From assembly GCA_034509925.1 (NCBI GenBank), contig CM067528.1, forward strand, positions 5,872,001 to 5,936,000: a stretch of 64,000 nt of DNA. Direction: 5' to 3'. The translations under genes were made by a program, and so were the position numbers. Shown here piece by piece: positions 58,526 to 64,000 of this stretch. The stretch comes from Hirudinaria manillensis. Its lineage: Eukaryota > Annelida > Clitellata > Hirudinida > Hirudinidae. The notes beneath the pieces were generated by a model. It was not told the DNA's origin and did no database searches. It worked only from the letters and a program-made list of their open reading frames with translations. Within the stretch, counting starts at the first letter, position 1. Every line of letters starts with the position of its first letter.

Positions 58526-60259
58526 TTAACGTGGACAAGCAGCATGTCTTCCACCATCAACGTGGACGTGTTCGCCCGTGACGTTGGAAGCCAAGTCCGA
58601 CGCTAAAAATGCAACGGCATTTGCAACTTCTTCTGGCAACCCTGGTCTGCCGATGGGGTGAGTTGTCTTGCTTTTTTCCAAGAACTTTATGGAGATGAAC
58701 ATATTAAGATTTGATTTTAAGTCATTAATGAAATAAATATCTATATGTCATATATGTTCATGCTTTAAGAATTAATCAAACATGATGAAGTTCCACAATG
58801 AAGCAATTTTGAAAGATGGAAGTTTACTGACTCAAAATAATAACTTGCTCTTTCATTTGAGGGACTTTGATTAATACAAAATCATATTATCATATAATAT
58901 TCTTTATTAATATATAATATTATTTGATTTTAATACTGAATCTCATGTCTCCAAAATACAAGTATAAGAACAAGATCATCAAAAATTATTTTAAAAGATA
59001 ACCTTTGCATACTCTTCAGATGATAAGCCAGACTTCTTCTGTAAATCAGTCACTATAACGCCAGGGCTTAAGGAATAAAAAAGTTTGGGTTTACAGAATC
59101 AGAATATTTAATTAGCATTTCCCTATATTCAATTCTAACTCGCAGTCTCGAGAATCGCAACTTACTTGACGGAGTTGACTCTTACACCTTTTGCAGCCAG
59201 CTCTAAAGAATGAAATTAAAAGTAATAGGTTATTGACAAAATTTTAATAAAAACCAAACAGTTACCCAGAGCAACACAGCTGGTCAGCTGATCAACAGCA
59301 CTTTTGCTTATGCAATAAGTCAAGACACCAGGAAACTAAAATTTAAATTGAAGTATATTAATAGCCAAAGAAAATATTAGAAACCATACGTAGGCACATT
59401 ACACGAGACAAGCCCCATCCCCCACTGCTCCCCATTTCACAAAGTAGAATGAACTTACTGATCGTGTTCCACAAACACTTGAAACATTGACTATGTTACC
59501 CCCTGTTTTCAATAAATGGGGCACACAGAGCATGGTCATATGATAAACAGCCCTAGAAATGTTATTGGAAACATATATTTCTGTCCAAAATTCAGGTCTC
59601 CTGATATTCCTTATTAAACAAAATTATTTCCAGTAATACCTGACATTTACATTCATTATTTTGTCATATTGTTCAAGTGATGTGGTCTCAATTGAACCAA
59701 ATTCCATTATCCCTGCATTGTTAACCTTAAAGTATTAAAAAGAAAAGTTCAACCTAAAGCAAAACATTGTTAGCAGAAAGAATTCAAATATACCAGGATA
59801 TCAATTTTGTTAAACTTCTCAACAGCAGATTTAACTATATTTTCACAATCTGCTTCTTTGCTTAAGTCTCCAAGAAGCATCAAAGGCTACGCAAAATAAA
59901 AGTTTTCATAAATCATTATGAGAAAACTGGATGTTTCAAAAATGTACCTCCTGCCCAGGAGAGTGCTTCAAGCATTCGTCTTTTACTGACTTCAAATTAA
60001 CTTCATTCCTACCAGTAATTATCAGATTAGCACCTAATTTTGCAAACAAAACAGCACAAGAAGCTCCTATTCCTGCACTGGCACCTGTAAAAATCATCTG
60101 GTCCTGAAAATTTATGGATAAATCGCCTTCAAACTCCAATAAAGGAGAGATTGCTCTCCAGTTCCAATACCTCAAGAGTTGAAGCATTAATAAGGCAATA
60201 GAAAAAAAACCTGTTATGAGTGCCACTTTACCGGCCAGGTTCAGTATTGAAGAGGCCAT
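58526..60259 (-). CDS. Classical short-chain dehydrogenase/reductase
   Basis: Minus exons: 60211-60259, 59948-60084, 59794-59886, 59640-59725, 59459-59552, 59266-59335, 59166-59202, 59003-59066, 58526-58684; 262 residues, the usual size. Rossmann motif TGASAGIG (16-23), NNAG (95-98), catalytic Ser147, Tyr160 and Lys164 (YCISK) with normal spacing, NPGVIVTD, and C-terminal [18 protein letters not shown] and [12 protein letters not shown](P)-dependent oxidoreductase; substrate unknown. It resembles FabG-like and DHRS cytosolic enzymes. It starts 493 bases from the divergent CYP51 start, which could mean a shared promoter; a role in sterol metabolism would be speculation. Confidence 0.93.
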
Positions 60260-60752
60260 GATTACATAGGATAGTGACCTTTGACTTCGAAAACACTCTG
60301 GTCACGAACTTATTATTATTTTAAGTGAAGTCATATTCTCGAGATTTGTTGTTCATGTAGATTTAAACGCGATTTAGAAGAGAAATTTAAAAATTTATAA
60401 ATTTGGTGACACGGTGGGAAATGTTGAATAGTAAATGACGCTAGGACGCTCTTAAAATGTTTTTTTTTATTATTGTAACTTCAATAATGTTCGTAATTCT
60501 CTTAATTTCGACTGCCTGAATCTAAAGCATTCAATTCCAACCATAGTGGAACAAGTTTGTTTTAAAACATAGCACGATTAGCCACTGAAACCCATTGGAT
60601 GGATGAGAGTGAATGCTTATCGCGCATCCAATGAGAATCTCAGCTGATTCAAAACTTTAGGTCGTTGAAACTTCTCACGAAAGTCTCTAAAATGCTAAAG
60701 TCTTTAAAGGATGTTAAAGTTGTAGGGAAATAAGACTGTCCAACAAGTCGTG
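60260..60752. promoter_or_regulatory. Bidirectional SDR/CYP51 upstream interval
   Basis: Only 493 bases separate two divergent start codons. No TATA box in a convincing position and no clear sterol-response element was identified by eye. That it drives both genes is inferred from spacing. Confidence 0.4.
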
Positions 60753-63321
60753 ATGGAGACTCCAAAAGATTACACTGAAGTAACTAATGGAGACGACTCA
60801 TCTACTAATGTTCTCTCATTGTATTTAGCTGCGACAGCAATTATTTTGACCGGAGTATTAGCTCTTAAAACTAGATGGCAGGGAAGAGAGGTTATTATTA
60901 AAATTTTCACCCAATTTAGGATTGTTCGATTTGAATTCTAAGATTTAATTTAAAATTAAACTCTGAATTGTAATTTTTGGCCCACTACAGCAGCAGCCTC
61001 CCTTTATTCCATCAAAAATACCTTTCCTTGGGCATTCAATTGAATTTGGAAAAGCTCCTGTTGAATTTTTGCTTGCTGCCTATGCTAAGGTCACCAATCT
61101 TGTAATCATTTTTATGAAAATAAATAGTACTTCCATTTATAAATATTTAATTACTTAAATTATTATTACAGTATGGCCCCGTGTTCAGCTTTACAATGGT
61201 AGGAAAAACGTTCACTTACCTGATTGGGCCAGAAGCTGCAGCTTTATTTTTCAATAGTAGAAATGACAGCCTAAATGCAGAAGAAGTATATTCAAAACTT
61301 ACAACTCCAGTATTTGGGAAAGGAGTTGCTTATGATGTCCCAAATGATGTATGACTTTCAAAGCATCAGGAAGTTTATTTATTTCTGAATTTTGTGGTTA
61401 TTATTCAATTTAACAGGTTTTCCTTGAACAAAAAAAGCTTCTCAAAACTGGATTTAGTATAGAAAGGTTCAAGAAACATGTTGACCTAATATATGATGAG
61501 ACCAACAATTATTTTAAGAAATGGCCAGACAAAGGCCACAATGGTAAGTTTTATATATGATTTAATTTATTGAAATGGAAATTTCAATCTGATATTTTTA
61601 ATTTCCCAGATATTTTCAAGTCATTTTCAGAACTAATCATATTGACTGCCAGCTCTTGCCTCCATGGTACAGCTTTATTGTTACATTCACCTTAACATGT
61701 TTGTTTATTGAATTTGTTTTCATTGCAGGTAAAGAAATCAGAGAGGTGTTGGATGAGAAAGTAGCTCAACTGTATTTTGATCTTGATTCGGGTTTTTCTC
61801 ATCTTGCATGGGTCCTTCCGGCTTGGGTTCCTCTTCCAAGTTTTAAGAAACGAGACACAGCACATTTAAAAATGAAACAGATTTTTTATGATGCAATTAA
61901 AAAAAGAAAAGAGTCAGGGGTGGTGAGAGATGATATGCTCCAAACTCTAATTGATGCCACTTACAAGTAAATGCAATGCATCTAAATTCCAACTACATCT
62001 ACATGAATATTATTTAGCATCATTAATTTAATCCATTTAACAAAGTAAATCATGTTACAACAGAAATGGGAGACCTCTGACAGATGATGAAATAGCTGGA
62101 ATGTTGATAGGTCTTTTGCTTGCTGGTCAACACACTTCCTCAACCACCAGTTCCTGGCTGGGATTTTTTATTGCACAGAATAAGGATATTCAAGTAAGCA
62201 TCTCATTTGCATCTGATAAATTTTTACATATGGTTCTTACTAAAATTATTGCAACTTGAGCTACTTTAATTATTTTTGTTTTCCTACAACTTTAAACTTT
62301 TATGAGATTTTACAGAATTTTCAATGCATTAAGAAGCCCGTCAAAAACAAATGCATTAAGTGACAAATTGCTCAAATATTTTATGAGCTCAACAATTCCA
62401 TATTCATTAATTTTTAAAAATTATTTCGATTGATTGCAACACAAAAATAAGGTCCTAAATAACAATTTCAGGATGCTTTATACGAAGAACAGCTTCAAGT
62501 ATTTGGTTGTAAACAAGACCGTTTAACTTATGATGGAATTAAAGATTGTCAGCTTTTGGAATGCTGCCTTAGAGAAACACTGAGACTCAGACCACCAATT
62601 GTCACAATGATGAGGATGTGCAAGAAACCACAGGTAGTGCTTCCTTTTATTTCTTTTTTATAATTTCCTGTTGAATATTTGGTATATTAACCAGCTTTAC
62701 ACGTCTAGATTAGGATCTCAATGACCTATGCTTCTAAATTGATTTTAAATTTGGGAACAATGTCATAAATTGTTATTATTATATTATGTTGTAATACTTT
62801 AGAATATTGCTTTCATTTATGCCAAACAGAAGATATACAATTATGTAATTCCACCTGGTCATCAAGTCTGTGTTTCACCTACAACAAACCATGTTCTACC
62901 AGACACTTGGCTAGATCCAGAAAAGTTTAATCCCCACAGGTAAGAAGATTAAACATTTTGATCATTATTTTAGAGAAAACACTGCAAACTTAGAAATTTC
63001 TAGCAGCTAAATAATTCAAATAAAAAATAAATAAAAAAAGATAAAATAACTGGAAATTAATCTCTCTTACTATTTTTAAGATTCAAATTTGGAAAGAAAA
63101 CTATTGACGAGAAGTTTTCTTATGTCCCATTTGGAGCTGGACGTCATAGATGCATAGGAGAAGCATTTGCTTATGTACAGATTAAAGCTATTTGGTCATT
63201 TCTTATCCAGAACTATAAGTTTGAATTGGTTGATGGAAGATTTCCAGACATAAATGTCACCACAATGATCCATACCCCCCAAAACCCAATCATTGCTTTT
63301 GAGAGACGCAAACAAATCTGA
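60753..63321 (+). CDS. CYP51: Sterol 14-alpha-demethylase (CYP51)
   Basis: Ten exons: 60753-60890, 60991-61089, 61172-61348, 61417-61543, 61610-61666, 61729-61966, 62064-62193, 62472-62633, 62830-62939, 63081-63321; 492 residues (animal CYP51 about 500). An N-terminal membrane anchor ([19 protein letters not shown]) is followed by [13 protein letters not shown]51-specific oxygen-binding helix [12 protein letters not shown] (299-310); ExxR (Glu357, Arg360); heme loop [11 protein letters not shown] with Cys437. It removes the 14-alpha-methyl group from lanosterol-type sterols in the ER. A GTG directly precedes the ATG; the ATG at 60753 is the start. AATAAA at 63450-63455. Presence implies de novo sterol synthesis. 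Confidence 0.97.
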
Positions 63322-63449
63322 TAACTCAGAATCAAGCCATCCAAATCTATCCTTATTTTTCAAACCAATGATGAGAGGGTTGATGTGATCTATGGTAAGC
63401 TTTATTAAAAGTTGACTAACATTCTCAAGCTGAAAACATATAATTTATA

Positions 63450-63455
63450 AATAAA
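63450..63455 (+). terminator. Poly(A) signal AATAAA of CYP51
   Basis: Canonical hexamer 129 bases after the stop. A minus-strand AATAAA for the converging alpha-actinin gene lies at 63401-63406, so their 3' ends interleave. Confidence 0.5.
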
Positions 63456-63557
63456 ATTTCTTGGTTTCTAAAAGCAGAAGTTTGTGTTCACTTAATCTTC
63501 CATCTTTTTGTCAAATTAAAACAGCTATGAAATGAAGATCATCAAAATTGCTTGGTC

Positions 63558-64000
63558 CTAGAGGTCTGATTCACCATAGAGTGAAGTAGCAAATGTTGTG
63601 TAATCCAATGCATCAGAGGGAGCATCTGAACCCCTGTAAGGAAGCATCCTCCCCAGGCAGTAATCTGCATATTCGGGGGGCAATTCATGCGTAAGTTGTT
63701 GAGGGGTGACGTAGGGCTGCAATAAATATTATAAATATAAGTAGAGAGTGGTTCCATAAATCTAGACTTGAAAAAACCTTATCTCCAGCAAGAACTTTGA
63801 AAGCCTGAAGGAGTTGCTCAGCTGTTTCAACGTCCGATGATTCTTTGGTCATAAAGCTGAGGAAAGCTTCAAACGTAACATATCCCAAATTGTTTGGATC
63901 AACTTGTGACATAATTCTTTGGAAATCTTCATCCCCCTGACAAAACAAGACAGTATAAAATACATCAAGTCATAGCTTGGTATGCTAACAACCTGTTTGT
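63558..64000 (-). CDS. ACTN: Alpha-actinin C-terminus (partial, continues beyond the window)
   Basis: Minus exons 63993-64000 (end of a larger exon), 63778-63936 and 63558-63716. They encode the C-terminal EF-hand region (EDFQRIMSQVDPNNLGYVTF, FLSFMTKESSDVETAEQLLQ, LPPEYADYCLGRMLPY) and end in GESDL, the ligand-like tail of alpha-actinins. Alpha-actinin is an antiparallel dimer that crosslinks actin; its actin-binding and spectrin parts would lie to the right of this window. Two complete phase-0 exons of 159 bases each. It converges on CYP51 with 236 bases between stops. Confidence 0.95.

Noticed and set aside
60750-60752. GTG as the CYP51 start codon
   Set aside because: An ATG follows immediately at 60753; eukaryotic initiation at the ATG is far more likely.
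1-64000. tRNA, rRNA or CRISPR features
   Set aside because: No tRNA T-loop with matching acceptor stem, no rRNA wording and no regularly spaced repeats were seen; the source is an animal nuclear genome.

Overview
The window is intron-rich animal nuclear DNA. It is strongly AT-rich, genes sit about every 4-5 kb on both strands, and many introns are only about 60-100 bases. All major genes are conserved metazoan families (LASP, STARD3, LAMP, ABLIM/UNC-115, ABCA, ZGPAT, NUBPL, gamma-syntrophin, a synaptotagmin, LSM14, importin-4, an alpha-carbonic anhydrase, an SDR, CYP51, alpha-actinin). CYP51, the sterol 14-demethylase, is absent from insects and nematodes, so the source is unlikely to be one of these; a compact-genome invertebrate such as a sponge or placozoan-grade animal fits, but the window alone cannot name it. 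Exon models were built by hand from GT-AG sites, reading-frame continuity and family conservation. In every model the exon phases close.

Layout. 1-472: 3' end of an unrecognised + gene and a doubtful small - ORF. 1792-3379 (+): LASP. 3958-7507 (-): STARD3-like sterol-transfer protein, 5' end unresolved. 8905-10076 (+): single-domain LAMP, divergent from STARD3; both products act on late endosomes and lysosomes. 12252-20570 (+): ABLIM/UNC-115 with two LIM domains and a villin headpiece. 21710-22159 (-): interrupted unrecognised reading frame. 22917-27692 (+): intronless ABCA transporter. 28736-31686 (+) ZGPAT and 31716-34451 (-) NUBPL: convergent, with only 29 bases between stop codons. 35797-40095 (+): gamma-syntrophin, with a foldback element in intron 2. 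40649-43034 (+): synaptotagmin-like protein with degenerate calcium sites. 43688-45580 (-) LSM14 and 45812-51121 (-) importin-4. 51934-57103 (-): alpha-carbonic anhydrase. 58526-60259 (-) SDR and 60753-63321 (+) CYP51: head to head. 63558-64000 (-): C-terminus of alpha-actinin.

Functional groupings are loose: actin/cytoskeleton (LASP, ABLIM, syntrophin, alpha-actinin), lysosome and lipid (STARD3, LAMP, ABCA, CYP51), RNA (ZGPAT, LSM14) and nuclear import (IPO4). I saw no tRNA, rRNA, CRISPR array, retroelement coding region or gene cluster that amounts to a new system. The points most worth checking are: the intronless ABCA gene whose first composite ATP site looks degenerate on both faces; an 18-base palindrome matching the MiT/TFE consensus just upstream of the LAMP start; two genes whose start codon sits on its own minute coding exon; the GC-AG intron in STARD3; the interrupted frame at 21.7-22.2 kb; and the foldback element in the syntrophin intron.
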